Source: Burkholderiales bacterium RIFCSPLOWO2_12_FULL_61_40 (GTDB lineage: Bacteria > Pseudomonadota > Gammaproteobacteria > Burkholderiales > Burkholderiaceae_C). Taken from it: a stretch of 64,000 nucleotides of DNA. The stretch covers positions 20,884 through 84,883 of the forward strand of contig MESI01000127.1 of assembly GCA_001770935.1 (NCBI GenBank). The letters are read 5' to 3'. Position 1 is the first letter of the stretch. Every line of letters begins with the position of its first letter. Shown piece by piece: positions 1-9,567 of the stretch. The translations under genes and the position numbers were made by a program. The notes under the pieces are model-generated. The model searched no databases, was not told where the DNA came from, and was given only the letters and a program-made list of their open reading frames with translations.

Positions 1-9
1 GTTGCCGAC

Positions 10-894
10 TCAAGTGCGGGTTGCTTGCGGCGCGGGTTTGCGCAGGGCGATGGTGGCCCCCAGGCAACTGAGTGCGCAGCCCAGCAGCAGGTAGCCCGTG
101 GGTTGGGATTCGCCAATAAAAATCGACCCCAGCCCACCCACCGCCGGGAACAAGGCCACCATGTAGTTGCTGGCGGCAGCACCGATGCGCTCCACCAGTT
201 TCAGGTAAAACAGCCAGGCCAGGCAGGACGCAACCAGGGTGAGGTAGAGCAGGGCGCCCACATAGTGCAAGGCGGGATCAAAGGCAAAAGGCGTTCCGCG
301 CAGCAGCACATACACCAGCATGAGCAGGGCCGCCACGGCAAACCCGCAGGTGTTGGCATACAGGGGGTGGATTTTGTGCTGGGCGTTTCGGGCCGAGCAC
401 ACGTCGCCCAACGAAGTGAGCAGGGTTCCGAGCACGGCAAAGCCCAGGCCCAGCAGCGTATGGGCGCCGGTGTCTTGCTGCAGGAGGGGAACCACCAGAA
501 CCGCAACCCCGCCTGCGCCCAGCGCGCCGCCCAGGAACACCGCAGGTCGCAGGGTTTGGTTGAGAAAGAGACCCAGCATCAGCGGTGTGCTCAGGGTCTT
601 CAGGGAAAACACCAAAGTCACCAGGGCGGCGGGTACCCAGGTGGTGGCGTAGTACAGCAGCAGGTAGCTCAGGCAGAGGTTCAGCAGGCCAAAGCCAAAC
701 AGAAAAAATCCGTCTCCCCGCCGGGGTCTGCCCGCCGGTTTCAGGGCCCAGGTCAACACCAGGAATACCAGTGCCGTTGCCGCCAGCCGGTACAGCAGCG
801 ACAACTCCAAAGCCACGGTGTGGCCCTGAACTTTGACGGCAATAAAGTTCAAGCCCCACGCCAGCAGGCAAAAGGCATACATGAAGGCATTCAC
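10..894 (-). CDS. EamA/DMT-family membrane transporter
   Basis: 294 aa ORF of repeated hydrophobic helices (MNAFMYAFCLLAWGLNFIAVKVQG...), EamA-like. Confidence 0.8.
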   Translation of the reverse strand: MNAFMYAFCLLAWGLNFIAVKVQGHTVALELSLLYRLAATALVFLVLTWALKPAGRPRRGDGFFLFGFGLLNLCLSYLLLYYATTWVPAALVTLVFSLKTLSTPLMLGLFLNQTLRPAVFLGGALGAGGVAVLVVPLLQQDTGAHTLLGLGFAVLGTLLTSLGDVCSARNAQHKIHPLYANTCGFAVAALLMLVYVLLRGTPFAFDPALHYVGALLYLTLVASCLAWLFYLKLVERIGAAASNYMVALFPAVGGLGSIFIGESQPTGYLLLGCALSCLGATIALRKPAPQATRT

Positions 895-1020
895 GGTGGG
901 AGCGTTTTCCTGTTTGGATGGGGCTGGCGTGCACGCGCCTTAGGCTGGGCGGCACAAGCTTCCCATCTTAAACATAGCTTGGTTGATGGAGTCTGCGTAA
1001 ATTCCACTGAGAATGGAGCC

Positions 1021-1579
1021 CATGCCTACCACTTTCCGGAAAATACGCGCAGGTCTTACCAATTGGCCCCTGTCCCTGCATTTCAAACGGCTTGGCGCCT
1101 TGAAAAAACTTTGCCAGGGCTTCACCCTGATCGAAATGCTGGTGGTGATCGCCGTCATTGCCATTCTGGCCATGATGGCCATGCCCAGCTACCAAGGGAA
1201 GATTCTGCGCGACCAGATTGTGGAAGGCAGTGCCTTGGCAAACATTGTTAAAACACCCGTGGCCAACTATTGGACAAGCACCAAGTCATTTCCGCCAGAC
1301 AACGCCGCTGTGGGGCTGCCTGTGGCAGACAAGATTGTCAACAACCTGGTGCAATCCGTCACGGTGCAGGACGGCGCGATTCACATCACCTACGGCAACC
1401 GCGCCAGTGGGGCTCTGAAAAACAAGGTCTTGACACTTCGTCCGGCGGTGGTGGAGGATGCCCCCATCGTGCCTCTGGTCTGGGTGTGTGGATCCGCCAA
1501 GGGGCCTGAAAAAATGACGGTCTGGGGGGACGATAAAACCAATATTCCCCAGGAATATCTGCCGCTCAACTGCCGTTAA
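1021..1579 (+). CDS. Type IV pilin-like protein with class III prepilin motif
   Basis: GFTLIEMLVVIAVIAILAMMAMPSYQ prepilin cleavage/methylation motif; C-terminal Cys pair (VCGSAKG...LNCR). Start uncertain (ORF from 1013). Confidence 0.8.
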
Positions 1580-1659
1580 ATGCCCCGAAGCCAAGTTATG
1601 AAGTGGAGACCGTGAAATTGTGTTTGAGCCGCTGTTGCTATTCCTGTTGGATGGTTTGC

Positions 1660-2850
1660 TTATTGGGGCGCGGTGCTGGTGTTTGCCACCACCCGCAGCA
1701 AACGCCCTTTGGCATGGTCCGTCAGCACATAGAGCCAGCCGTCCGGCCCCTGGCGCACGTCGCGGATGCGTTCGCCCGCATCTGCCAGCAGCTTGTGTTC
1801 GCGCAGCACCCGGCCCTGGAAGGGCGTGGATAGCTCGATGCGGTCCAGGTAGCCGAACTTGAGAGAGCCGACAAACAGGTTGCCCACCCAGGCCCGGCCA
1901 TACCGTTCGCTGCTCAAAAACGCCATGCCCGACGGCGCGATGGACGGCACCCAGTAATGCAGCGGCTGCTCCATACCCGCCTTGGCCGTGATGCCCTCAC
2001 CGACTTTGCCGCCGCCATAGTTCTCTCCATAGGTGATGACTGGCCAGCCGTAGTTACGGCCCTTTTGCGGCAGGTTGATTTCATCCCCGCCTTGGGGGCC
2101 GTGTTCATGCGTCCACAGGGTGCCGTCGGGCGCGAGTGTGGCGCCCTGGATGTTGCGGTGGCCGTAGGACCAGATTTCGGGCAGGGCACCGGTCTGTTTT
2201 ACAAAGGGGTTGTCGGGCGGCACCGAGCCGTCTTTGCCGATGCGGATGATTTTTCCCAGGTGCTTGTCCAGTTTTTGCGCGTCTTCCCTGTGCGTAAAGC
2301 GCTCTCCTAAGGTGAGGAACAGCAGCCCGTCGGGTTGGCCCTGGGTGCGGCTTTCGACGATGCGGCAGCCAAAGTGCTGCAGGCTGATCACCTTGGGTTG
2401 TTGGCTGAAAAGCACCTTCACGTCTTCCAGCCGGGAGCGGTCGTCGGCCAGGCGGGCGCGGGCCAGTGCTGTGCTGCTGCCGCGCATGCCGACCTCGGAA
2501 AAGCAGAAATACAGGGTGCGGTTGTGGGCAAAGTCGCTGTCTGGCACCAGGTCCAGCAGGCCGCCCTGTCCGCCTGTGGCGACTTCGGGCACGCCTGCCA
2601 GGGGCTTGCCCACCGTACCGCTGGCCTCCACCACCCGCATCCGCCCCGGTCGTTCGGTGATAAGAAAGCGTCCCTCGGGCAAAAATGCGACGGCCCAGGG
2701 GTGCTCCAGACCGGACGCCACCACCTCGGCACGCACGGATTGCGCCCTGGCGATGGGTGCGGCGCCCAGCAGCGCCAACAGAAGCAGACACATTCTTGAG
2801 GAGAAGACGGGGACCATGGCAAGCTCCTGGGGGCAAAGCGGGGCATCCAT
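1660..2850 (-). CDS. PQQ-dependent aldose sugar dehydrogenase-like (YliI/GDH family)
   Basis: Signal peptide then VVASGLEHPWAVAFLPEGRFLITERPGRMRVV; WSYGHRNIQGATLAPDGTLWTHEHGPQGGDEIN motif. Confidence 0.88.
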   Translation of the reverse strand: MDAPLCPQELAMVPVFSSRMCLLLLALLGAAPIARAQSVRAEVVASGLEHPWAVAFLPEGRFLITERPGRMRVVEASGTVGKPLAGVPEVATGGQGGLLDLVPDSDFAHNRTLYFCFSEVGMRGSSTALARARLADDRSRLEDVKVLFSQQPKVISLQHFGCRIVESRTQGQPDGLLFLTLGERFTHREDAQKLDKHLGKIIRIGKDGSVPPDNPFVKQTGALPEIWSYGHRNIQGATLAPDGTLWTHEHGPQGGDEINLPQKGRNYGWPVITYGENYGGGKVGEGITAKAGMEQPLHYWVPSIAPSGMAFLSSERYGRAWVGNLFVGSLKFGYLDRIELSTPFQGRVLREHKLLADAGERIRDVRQGPDGWLYVLTDHAKGRLLRVVANTSTAPQ

Positions 2851-2896
2851 ACTAGTCTTGCGCCGGTAGACGTGCTGGGCGTGGGGATTTGCAGTT

Positions 2897-2951
2897 AAAA
2901 ATGCCTGCAGCCCCCGTTGAATATGCGTAAGCAGCTACTATTTTGATAGCG
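2897..2951 (+). repeat. ~55-bp dispersed repeat (family A), intergenic
   Basis: AAAAATGCCTGCAGCCCCCGTTGAATATGCGTAAGCAGCTACTATTTTGATAGCG. Confidence 0.88.
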
Positions 2952-3032
2952 ACTATGGCGTGGATTGGGGTGCCGCTTTATTCTGTGGAATAGGGCAAGA
3001 GCCTGGACGTTTTCGCCCGGGTTCCGCCAAGT

Positions 3033-5045
3033 TTAATCATGGGTGAGCTGTGGCAGGCGCTTGCTGTGGCCGGTGTGGGGCAATCGGTTCGACGCCTGCA
3101 CGGCATTTTCCGATGTACCCAGCTTGAACACCGACACCGCTTGCGCCAGACGTTGCGCCTGGTCGCGCAGGCTCTCCGCGGCGGCTGCGGATTGCTCCAC
3201 CAGTGCCGCGTTTTGCTGTGTCATCTGGTCCAGCTCATTGACGGCGGAGTTGACCTGGCCAATGCCGTCGGACTGCTCGGCGGATGCCGCGGTGATCTCG
3301 CCAATGATGCTGCTGACCCGCTGGACGGAGTCCACAATCTCGCCCATGGTGCTGCCGGCGGTTTGGACCAGCAAGGCGCCGGACTCTACTTTTTCCACCG
3401 ACGCGCCGATCAGTGACTTGATTTCCCGGGCCGCCTCGGCGCTGCGTTGCGCAAGGCTGCGCACTTCGCTGGCCACCACGGCAAATCCGCGCCCCTGCTC
3501 ACCGGCGCGGGCGGCTTCCACGGCGGCATTCAGGGCCAGAATGTTGGTCTGGAAGGCGATGCCGTCGATCACGCTGATGATGTCGGCAATTTTTTTGGAG
3601 CTGTGGTTGATCTCGTTCATGGTGGTGACCACCTGGCCCACCACCGTGCCACCGCGCGCCGCCACCTCGGCGGCCGATGAGGCGAGGTGATTGGCCTGCT
3701 GTGCTGCATCCGCAGACTGCCGCACGGTCCCGGTGAGCTGCTCCAGACTGGACGCGGCACGCTGCAGGTTGCTGGCGGTTTGCTCGGTGCGCACGCTCAG
3801 GTCCTGGTTGCCGCTGGCGATTTCGGCGCTGGCGGTGCCGATGCTGTCCACCGATAAACGCACCTGCGACAGTGCTTGTACATAGCGCTGGCGCATGCCT
3901 TCCACCTCGTTGACCAAGGCGCCTATTTCATCGCGCCGGTCGTTGTAAAAGGCCCGCGTCAGGTCTCCTTGGGCCACTGCGGTGATCGCCTTGGTCAGCT
4001 CGCCCAGCGGGGCGCTCACGGTGCGCCGCACCAGTATGTAGAGCCCCACTCCCAGCAAAGCGGCGGTGGCCGCCAGCAGCGCCCAGATCATCCGCATATT
4101 GGTCCAGTATTTGGCCATGGACTCGCTTTCGGAAATCTCAGCCACATACCAGCTGTTTCCCGCCTGGGTCTTGCGCATGACGGCCCACCGGTCGTCCTGT
4201 TTGGCGCCGAGCAGCGCCTGTGCATTTCGGACATAACCATCGGGTGCGGCAGCCAGATCGGCCAGGAATTTTTCGGCCTGCGGGTAAACCTCCAGCACTT
4301 TCTTGCCTTTGGCGCTGGGGTGCACCGCAAACCGGGCGTCGGACAGGGCCCCCGGCGCGTCGATGAGGTAGATGCCCCCCGATTCAAAGAAGCGGTTCTC
4401 TGCGGTCTGCTTTTCCAGAGCCGCCTGCTGCAGGGAAAAATCATTGCCCACAAAGAAGATGCCAATGACGGTGCCTGCCGCGTTTTTGATGGGCGCATAG
4501 TGGGTGAAGTAGAACTTGCCGAACAGCATCGCCGAGCCGGTGTAGGTTTGGCCTGCCAGAACCAATTTGTAGGCCGGGTGGGTGCGCTCCAGCACGGTGC
4601 CAACGGCGCGTTCCCCGTCCTCTTTTTTGAGCGAGGTGGTTATGCGCACGAAGTCATCCCCCTTTTTGGCAAATACCGTTGCCACTCCGCCGCCCGTGTC
4701 TCGGGCGAATTTGTCAACGGCGCTGGTATCGTTGTTGACTGCGGCGCCAAAGCTCGTCAGCTCACCGGAGGCCTCATTCAGGATTGGCGCGGGGTCGAAA
4801 TCCTGTCGGAAGGTGCTGAAGGACCGAAGCACCTGCTCGCGGCTGGTCTGGTCGGCGGAATCCGCCGCGCTGACCAGGCTTTGGACCCGCTCCGCCACCG
4901 AGGTTTGCATCAGGGCATGGGTGCTTCTTTGCTCCAGCGCGCCGATGGCAAGGCTGACCGCCAGGAATACCACAGCCAGCCCGGAGAGCGACAACAGTGC
5001 CAGTTTGCGTGCGACGGACTGGCTTTGAGTGCTGGAGTGTTCCAT
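3033..5045 (-). CDS. Methyl-accepting chemotaxis protein with periplasmic Cache-like sensor
   Basis: Two TM segments, HAMP, and highly conserved MCP hairpin ([61 protein letters not shown]). Confidence 0.93.
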   Translation of the reverse strand: MEHSSTQSQSVARKLALLSLSGLAVVFLAVSLAIGALEQRSTHALMQTSVAERVQSLVSAADSADQTSREQVLRSFSTFRQDFDPAPILNEASGELTSFGAAVNNDTSAVDKFARDTGGGVATVFAKKGDDFVRITTSLKKEDGERAVGTVLERTHPAYKLVLAGQTYTGSAMLFGKFYFTHYAPIKNAAGTVIGIFFVGNDFSLQQAALEKQTAENRFFESGGIYLIDAPGALSDARFAVHPSAKGKKVLEVYPQAEKFLADLAAAPDGYVRNAQALLGAKQDDRWAVMRKTQAGNSWYVAEISESESMAKYWTNMRMIWALLAATAALLGVGLYILVRRTVSAPLGELTKAITAVAQGDLTRAFYNDRRDEIGALVNEVEGMRQRYVQALSQVRLSVDSIGTASAEIASGNQDLSVRTEQTASNLQRAASSLEQLTGTVRQSADAAQQANHLASSAAEVAARGGTVVGQVVTTMNEINHSSKKIADIISVIDGIAFQTNILALNAAVEAARAGEQGRGFAVVASEVRSLAQRSAEAAREIKSLIGASVEKVESGALLVQTAGSTMGEIVDSVQRVSSIIGEITAASAEQSDGIGQVNSAVNELDQMTQQNAALVEQSAAAAESLRDQAQRLAQAVSVFKLGTSENAVQASNRLPHTGHSKRLPQLTHD

Positions 5046-5106
5046 GGGATGTCCTTTTTTAAGCGTTTGGAGGGGGACTCCTCCACCGCAAGTCTAACGG
5101 CGTTCG

Positions 5107-5700
5107 CTATCGCGAGTCCAGATCCACGGTGATCTCTTGTTCAAACAGTTCCACCGCCGTCTGGGCGACCTGCATGGTGTCAAAGTAGGCATAGGCCCCG
5201 ACGCCGACGGCGCCCAGCAAAGGTACAAAACGCGCCGCCCCCTTGCTGATGGCCACCTGGGTGAGTTTGATGCCCAGATTTTTTGCCAGGGTCTGCAAAA
5301 CGCTCAGGGTGGTTTGCTGCACCACCACGCGTTCACCCACCCGCACCACCACGTCACGGAACAACTGGGCCGAGACATGTTTGAACAGGCAGTACAGCAT
5401 TTGCTCTCGGCCCAGGGTTTTTTGCTGGCCGTACACGCTGGCAATGTCGGACACCATTTGTGCCTGTAGTTTCCAGACCCCCACCAGTTCCGGCAAGACG
5501 GTGAGCCAGCCCAGGAAGCCGGGGGGCAGGGACAGGGAGGCCGACAGCAGGCTGGCCTTGCGCGCCGCAGCGCGGCTGATGGCATGGGCGCGCTGTGCGG
5601 GTTGGTCCAGGGCTTGTTCCTGGCTGGGGGGGACTTGCAGCACCAATTCAAAAATGGCGTCTGAAAGCGCGGATGGGGATTGCGGGGGCGGCTTAGCCAT
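5107..5700 (-). CDS. Conserved protein, EcsC-like
   Basis: 197 aa ORF; ...ISKGAARFVPLLGAVGVGAYAYFDTMQVAQTA resembles EcsC-family proteins; tentative. Confidence 0.5.
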   Translation of the reverse strand: MAKPPPQSPSALSDAIFELVLQVPPSQEQALDQPAQRAHAISRAAARKASLLSASLSLPPGFLGWLTVLPELVGVWKLQAQMVSDIASVYGQQKTLGREQMLYCLFKHVSAQLFRDVVVRVGERVVVQQTTLSVLQTLAKNLGIKLTQVAISKGAARFVPLLGAVGVGAYAYFDTMQVAQTAVELFEQEITVDLDSR

Positions 5701-6589
5701 GCCGTGGTACCTCCCGGCGCAAGGCCGCCGCGTTGTCTTCGGCGGGGCGGCGGGTCTTGCGGTTGTAGAGGGGGTGCAGTTCGTCCTTCAGCCGGGCTTC
5801 CAGGGCGAAGGCCTCCATTTCGTTTGCCGTTTCGCGCCACTCCACGCGGCGCACCGCCTGTGTGATGCGCATCTCCCGCGCCACCTTGGGGGCGGACTGG
5901 AAATGCCACAGGACTCTGGCGCGCAGGTTGCTGGCCTTGCCAATGAACAGCGGCCTGGGCTCCCCACCCCATAACAAATACACGCCGGTGGTTTCGGGGA
6001 TGTCGGTCACCGGGGTTTGCAGTTGTGGCGGAACAGGGGCGGCGCCTTGCAGCAAGGCGCCGGCCTCGCGGCGCAGCACCTCCACCCCCAGTTCTTGTGC
6101 GGCCAGGGCGAGCCATGCCAGCACCACGTCCACATCGCCCATGGCGCGGTGGCGGGCCTGGTTGTGCAGGCCGTGGCGTTGGGTGATGGCGTCCAGCCCG
6201 TGGCCTTTGTGCTGCGGGTACAACTTGCGCGAGAGGCGCACCGTGCACAGGGTTTTGACCTGCAGCTTGGTACCCATGCGCTCCAGTGCGTTTTGCACAA
6301 AGCTGTGGTCAAAGCGCACGTTGTGCGCGACAAAAACCGCACCGTCCAGCAATTCCAGCAGCGGCTGGGCCACGGCTTCAAACGGGGGCGCGTGGGCCAC
6401 CATGGCGTCGCTGATGCCGGTGAGGGACTGAATGAAGGGCGATATGGGCACGCCGGGGTTGACCAGCGTGCTCCAGCGGGCCACCTCGACCCCGTTTTCC
6501 ACGCGCACCGCGGCGATTTCGGTGATGCGGTCATGCACCGCGCTGCCTCCGGTGGTTTCCAGGTCCAGCATGACAAAGCAGGGCAACAT
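5693..6589 (-). CDS. DnaQ-like 3'-5' exonuclease fused to GIY-YIG domain
   Basis: MLDLETTGGSAVHDRITEIAAVRVENG exonuclease motif; C-term TTGVYLLWGGEPRPLFIGKASNLRARVLWHF GIY-YIG. Start placed at internal ATG (6589) to avoid overlap with the NUDIX gene. Confidence 0.85.
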   Translation of the reverse strand: MLPCFVMLDLETTGGSAVHDRITEIAAVRVENGVEVARWSTLVNPGVPISPFIQSLTGISDAMVAHAPPFEAVAQPLLELLDGAVFVAHNVRFDHSFVQNALERMGTKLQVKTLCTVRLSRKLYPQHKGHGLDAITQRHGLHNQARHRAMGDVDVVLAWLALAAQELGVEVLRREAGALLQGAAPVPPQLQTPVTDIPETTGVYLLWGGEPRPLFIGKASNLRARVLWHFQSAPKVAREMRITQAVRRVEWRETANEMEAFALEARLKDELHPLYNRKTRRPAEDNAAALRREVPRHG

Positions 6590-6611
6590 AGAAATGGAGG
6601 GCGCGCGCGGG

Positions 6612-7157
6612 TTAAACAATGTCGATGGCATGGATGGAAAACTGGCCCGCTTTGCGGTCGGCAAAATAACGCAACAAAGTTTCCTTGACGGTGCGAAAGG
6701 CAATCTCGTCCCAGGGAATCTCGGCTTCGGAAAAAAGTTGGGCCTCCATGGTTTCGATGCCGGGGTTGAATACGTCACTGAGCAGCTGGGCACGGTAGAA
6801 CAGGTGCACCTGGCCTACGCGGGGCACATTGACGATGGAGAACAGGCCTTGCAGCTCAAACTGGGCGCCGGCTTCTTCGTCGGTTTCGCGCGCGGCGCCT
6901 TCGGCGGTGGTCTCGTTGAGTTCCATGAAGCCGGCCGGCAAGGTCCATTTGCCCAAACGTGGTTCGATATTGCGTTTGCACAGCAAGACCTTGTCACCCC
7001 AGTGGGGCACGGTGCCCACCACATTCAGGGGGTTTTCGTAATGGATGGTGATACACGCCGGGCAGACCGCCCGTTGCTTGGTGTCGCCGTCGTCGGGGAT
7101 GCGGTACACCACGGCGGTGCCGCATTCTCTGCAATGTTTGATGGGGCTGCGCAGCAT
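6612..7157 (-). CDS. NUDIX hydrolase with N-terminal zinc ribbon
   Basis: Nudix box GFMELNETTAEGAARETDEEAGA; CxxC...CPAC N-terminus. Confidence 0.9.
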   Translation of the reverse strand: MLRSPIKHCRECGTAVVYRIPDDGDTKQRAVCPACITIHYENPLNVVGTVPHWGDKVLLCKRNIEPRLGKWTLPAGFMELNETTAEGAARETDEEAGAQFELQGLFSIVNVPRVGQVHLFYRAQLLSDVFNPGIETMEAQLFSEAEIPWDEIAFRTVKETLLRYFADRKAGQFSIHAIDIV

Positions 7158-7298
7158 GGTTCCTCTCAGATGGTGGTGGATTTGGCGTGCTTTTCAATCA
7201 AGGCGCGGGCCTGGTGGCGGGGCGGGGACAGGCCGGGTAAGCGAACTGTACTGCAATGTGCCTTGGCGAGTGGGCTGTGCCCATGTCCTGCACCCTGG

Positions 7299-7994
7299 CT
7301 ACTCCACACGCACTTGAAGGGAGGGGAGCCCGGCAATGGTGCCGGTCAGTGTGTCGCCACGCAGCACAGCGCCCACACCAGCGGGGGTGCCGGTGTAAAT
7401 CAGGTCACCGGGCTGCAGGGTCCAGGCGGCAGACAGTTGTTCGATGGATTCGGCAATGTTCCAGATCAGCTGGGCCACCGTGCTGCGCTGGCGGTCGATG
7501 CCATTGACCTGCAAGGCAATCTCGGCCTGCCCGATGCCGGGCACCTGCGCGGCGGGGGTAATGGCGCCAATGGGGGCCGAGTGGTCAAAACCCTTGCCGA
7601 TGCACCAGGGGCGGCCCTGCTTTTTCATGTCGTTTTGCAGGTCGCGCCGGGTCATGTCCAGGCCCACGGCGTAGCCATAAATATGCTGGTGCGCATCCGC
7701 CGCCAGGATCTGGCTGCCGCCCACACCGATGGCGACCACCAGCTCCACCTCGTGGTGCAGATTGCTGGTGAGGGTAGGGTAGGGCATCACGGCCATGCTG
7801 CCCGGCTCGGCCACCAGCACGGCGTCGGCGGGTTTCAGGAAGAAAAACGGCGCTTCACGGCCGGTGTGGCCCATCTCAAGCGCATGGTCCTCGTAATTGC
7901 GGCCCACGCAGTAGATGCGGTGGACAGCAAAGCGCTCGGTCAGCCCGACCACGGGCACAGACACGGGGGCGGGAGGCGGGAATACGTAAGACAT
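7299..7994 (-). CDS. Fumarylacetoacetate hydrolase family protein
   Basis: YCVGRNYEDHALEMGH, FLKPADA, HHEVELVVAIG, GDLIYTGTPAGVG motifs; ATG at 7994. Confidence 0.9.
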   Translation of the reverse strand: MSYVFPPPAPVSVPVVGLTERFAVHRIYCVGRNYEDHALEMGHTGREAPFFFLKPADAVLVAEPGSMAVMPYPTLTSNLHHEVELVVAIGVGGSQILAADAHQHIYGYAVGLDMTRRDLQNDMKKQGRPWCIGKGFDHSAPIGAITPAAQVPGIGQAEIALQVNGIDRQRSTVAQLIWNIAESIEQLSAAWTLQPGDLIYTGTPAGVGAVLRGDTLTGTIAGLPSLQVRVE

Positions 7995-8034
7995 ACGCAG
8001 CTTTCTGGAAAGGGGGCCGGGGAGGGGGCTGGGG

Positions 8035-8337
8035 TCAGGCCGATTTGGCGACCAGGTCAAAGTGTTCCACCACGGGCGGGCTGGCGAAGAAGGGGCCTAC
8101 GATGGCGCGCCACTGGGTGAAGGCTTCGGACTGGCGAAAACCCACGGTGTGGTCCTCCAGGGTGTCCCAAAAAATTTGCAGGATGTAGCGCTCGGGGCTC
8201 TCAATGCCCTTGTTCACCTTGAAGCCCTGGCAGCCTTGGGCATGGCCAATCACCGTATTCAATCCACGCTGGATGGCTTCTTCAAAAGCGGCGTTTTGAC
8301 CGGGGTGAATGCGGATGTCGGCAAGTTCGAGAATCAT
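8035..8337 (-). CDS. Antibiotic biosynthesis monooxygenase (ABM)-domain protein
   Basis: 100 aa; ILELADIRIHPGQNAAFEEAIQRGL...GFKVNKGIESPERYILQIFWDTLEDHTVGFRQS. Confidence 0.8.
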   Translation of the reverse strand: MILELADIRIHPGQNAAFEEAIQRGLNTVIGHAQGCQGFKVNKGIESPERYILQIFWDTLEDHTVGFRQSEAFTQWRAIVGPFFASPPVVEHFDLVAKSA

Positions 8338-8432
8338 GGAAAGCTCCTGTTATGGGGGGGGGAAGTGGGGACTGGCGCGCTTGTGCAACGCAAGGCGTCG
8401 ATGGTAGCGGGCTTGCAGCTATCCTTTGCGCC

Positions 8433-9254
8433 ATGAACATCCCAATGAAATCCGGCGACAGGGCAGGTGCTCCCTGGCATACCGATTGGCTGATCCCGCA
8501 ATGGCCCGCGCCCGCAAAGGTGCATGCTGTATGCACCACCCGTGCGGGCGGCGTGTCGCCCCCACCCTATAACAGCCTGAACCTGGGGTTGCATGTGGGC
8601 GACGACGCGCAGGCCGTGCAAAGCAACCGTGAAACATTGCAAGTTGCATTAGGTGTCCGGGCTGTTTTCATGGACCAGGTGCATGGCACCGATTTATTGG
8701 AACTGCAAGCCGCAACGCCTGACGCGCTGCAGGCAGACGGCGCTTGTACGCGCGAGCCCGGTCTGGCCTGCACCGTGATGGTGGCCGATTGCCTGCCTAT
8801 CTTGCTGTGTGACCAGGATGCCACCCAGGTGGCGGCGGTGCATGCCGGTTGGCGGGGTTTGGCCGGATTCCAGGGTGTGGGCGTGGTGGAGCAAATTCTT
8901 AAGCGTTTTAGGCCTCTATCCCCCGTAGAACCTGCGCAAGCAGCTATTAAAATCATAGCGTGGCTGGGGCCTTGCATCGGTCCGCAGGCGTTTGAGGTGG
9001 GCGACGAGGTGCGCTTGGCCTTTGTCGCCACGGCGCCGCAGGCCGCGCAGTGTTTCACGCCCCAGCCGTCCGGCAAATGGCTGGCCGATTTGCCCGCTCT
9101 GGCCCGGCAACGGCTGCTGGCGGCTGGCGTCAGCCAGGTGTATGGCAATGACGGTAGCGCCGACTGGTGCACCGTCGGCAACCCTTTACGGTTCTTTTCC
9201 CACCGGCGTGACCGGGTCAGCGGGCGCCAGGCCGCCGCCATCTGGCTGGACTGA
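8433..9254 (+). CDS. pgeF: Polyphenol oxidase/laccase-domain purine nucleoside phosphorylase-like protein (YfiH family)
   Basis: TTRAGGVSPPPYNSLNLGLHVGDD, QVHGTDLLEL, MVADCLPILLCDQD, AAVHAGWRGL, GPCIGPQAFEVGDEV motifs. Confidence 0.88.
   Translation: MNIPMKSGDRAGAPWHTDWLIPQWPAPAKVHAVCTTRAGGVSPPPYNSLNLGLHVGDDAQAVQSNRETLQVALGVRAVFMDQVHGTDLLELQAATPDALQADGACTREPGLACTVMVADCLPILLCDQDATQVAAVHAGWRGLAGFQGVGVVEQILKRFRPLSPVEPAQAAIKIIAWLGPCIGPQAFEVGDEVRLAFVATAPQAAQCFTPQPSGKWLADLPALARQRLLAAGVSQVYGNDGSADWCTVGNPLRFFSHRRDRVSGRQAAAIWLD
8905..8960 (+). repeat. ~55-bp dispersed repeat (family A) within pgeF
   Basis: GTTTTAGGCCTCTATCCCCCGTAGAACCTGCGCAAGCAGCTATTAAAATCATAGCG. Confidence 0.88.
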
Positions 9255-9473
9255 AGCCGCCTGCCTTGCAGCGGCCAGCTCCGCCGCCTCGCGGGCCTGG
9301 ATCGCCCGGCGCCGCGCGGGCGAGCCCATGAAGTACAGGACCAGCCCCACGGGCAAGGCCCCGTACAGCACAAAGGTAATGAGGGCGCCCAGTACGGTGC
9401 CGTTGGAGTGGGTGGCTTCGGCCACACTCATCATGAGGGCCACATACAGCCATGCGATGGGGACAAGGTACAT
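9186..9473 (-). CDS. Small putative membrane protein
   Basis: 95 aa with two hydrophobic segments; short, so tentative. Confidence 0.5.
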   Translation of the reverse strand: MYLVPIAWLYVALMMSVAEATHSNGTVLGALITFVLYGALPVGLVLYFMGSPARRRAIQAREAAELAAARQAASVQPDGGGLAPADPVTPVGKEP

Positions 9474-9567
9474 ACAGGGTTCGTTTTGCTTTCCGTCAGC
9501 TTTTTGTAGTCAATACACTGACATACTACGGCGTTAGACTAGATGCACTAAAAAACAAGGTAATGGC

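Noticed and set aside
25-1251. 408-aa plus-strand ORF at the left edge
   Set aside because: Antisense to the EamA transporter; low-complexity Gln/Gly/His composition.
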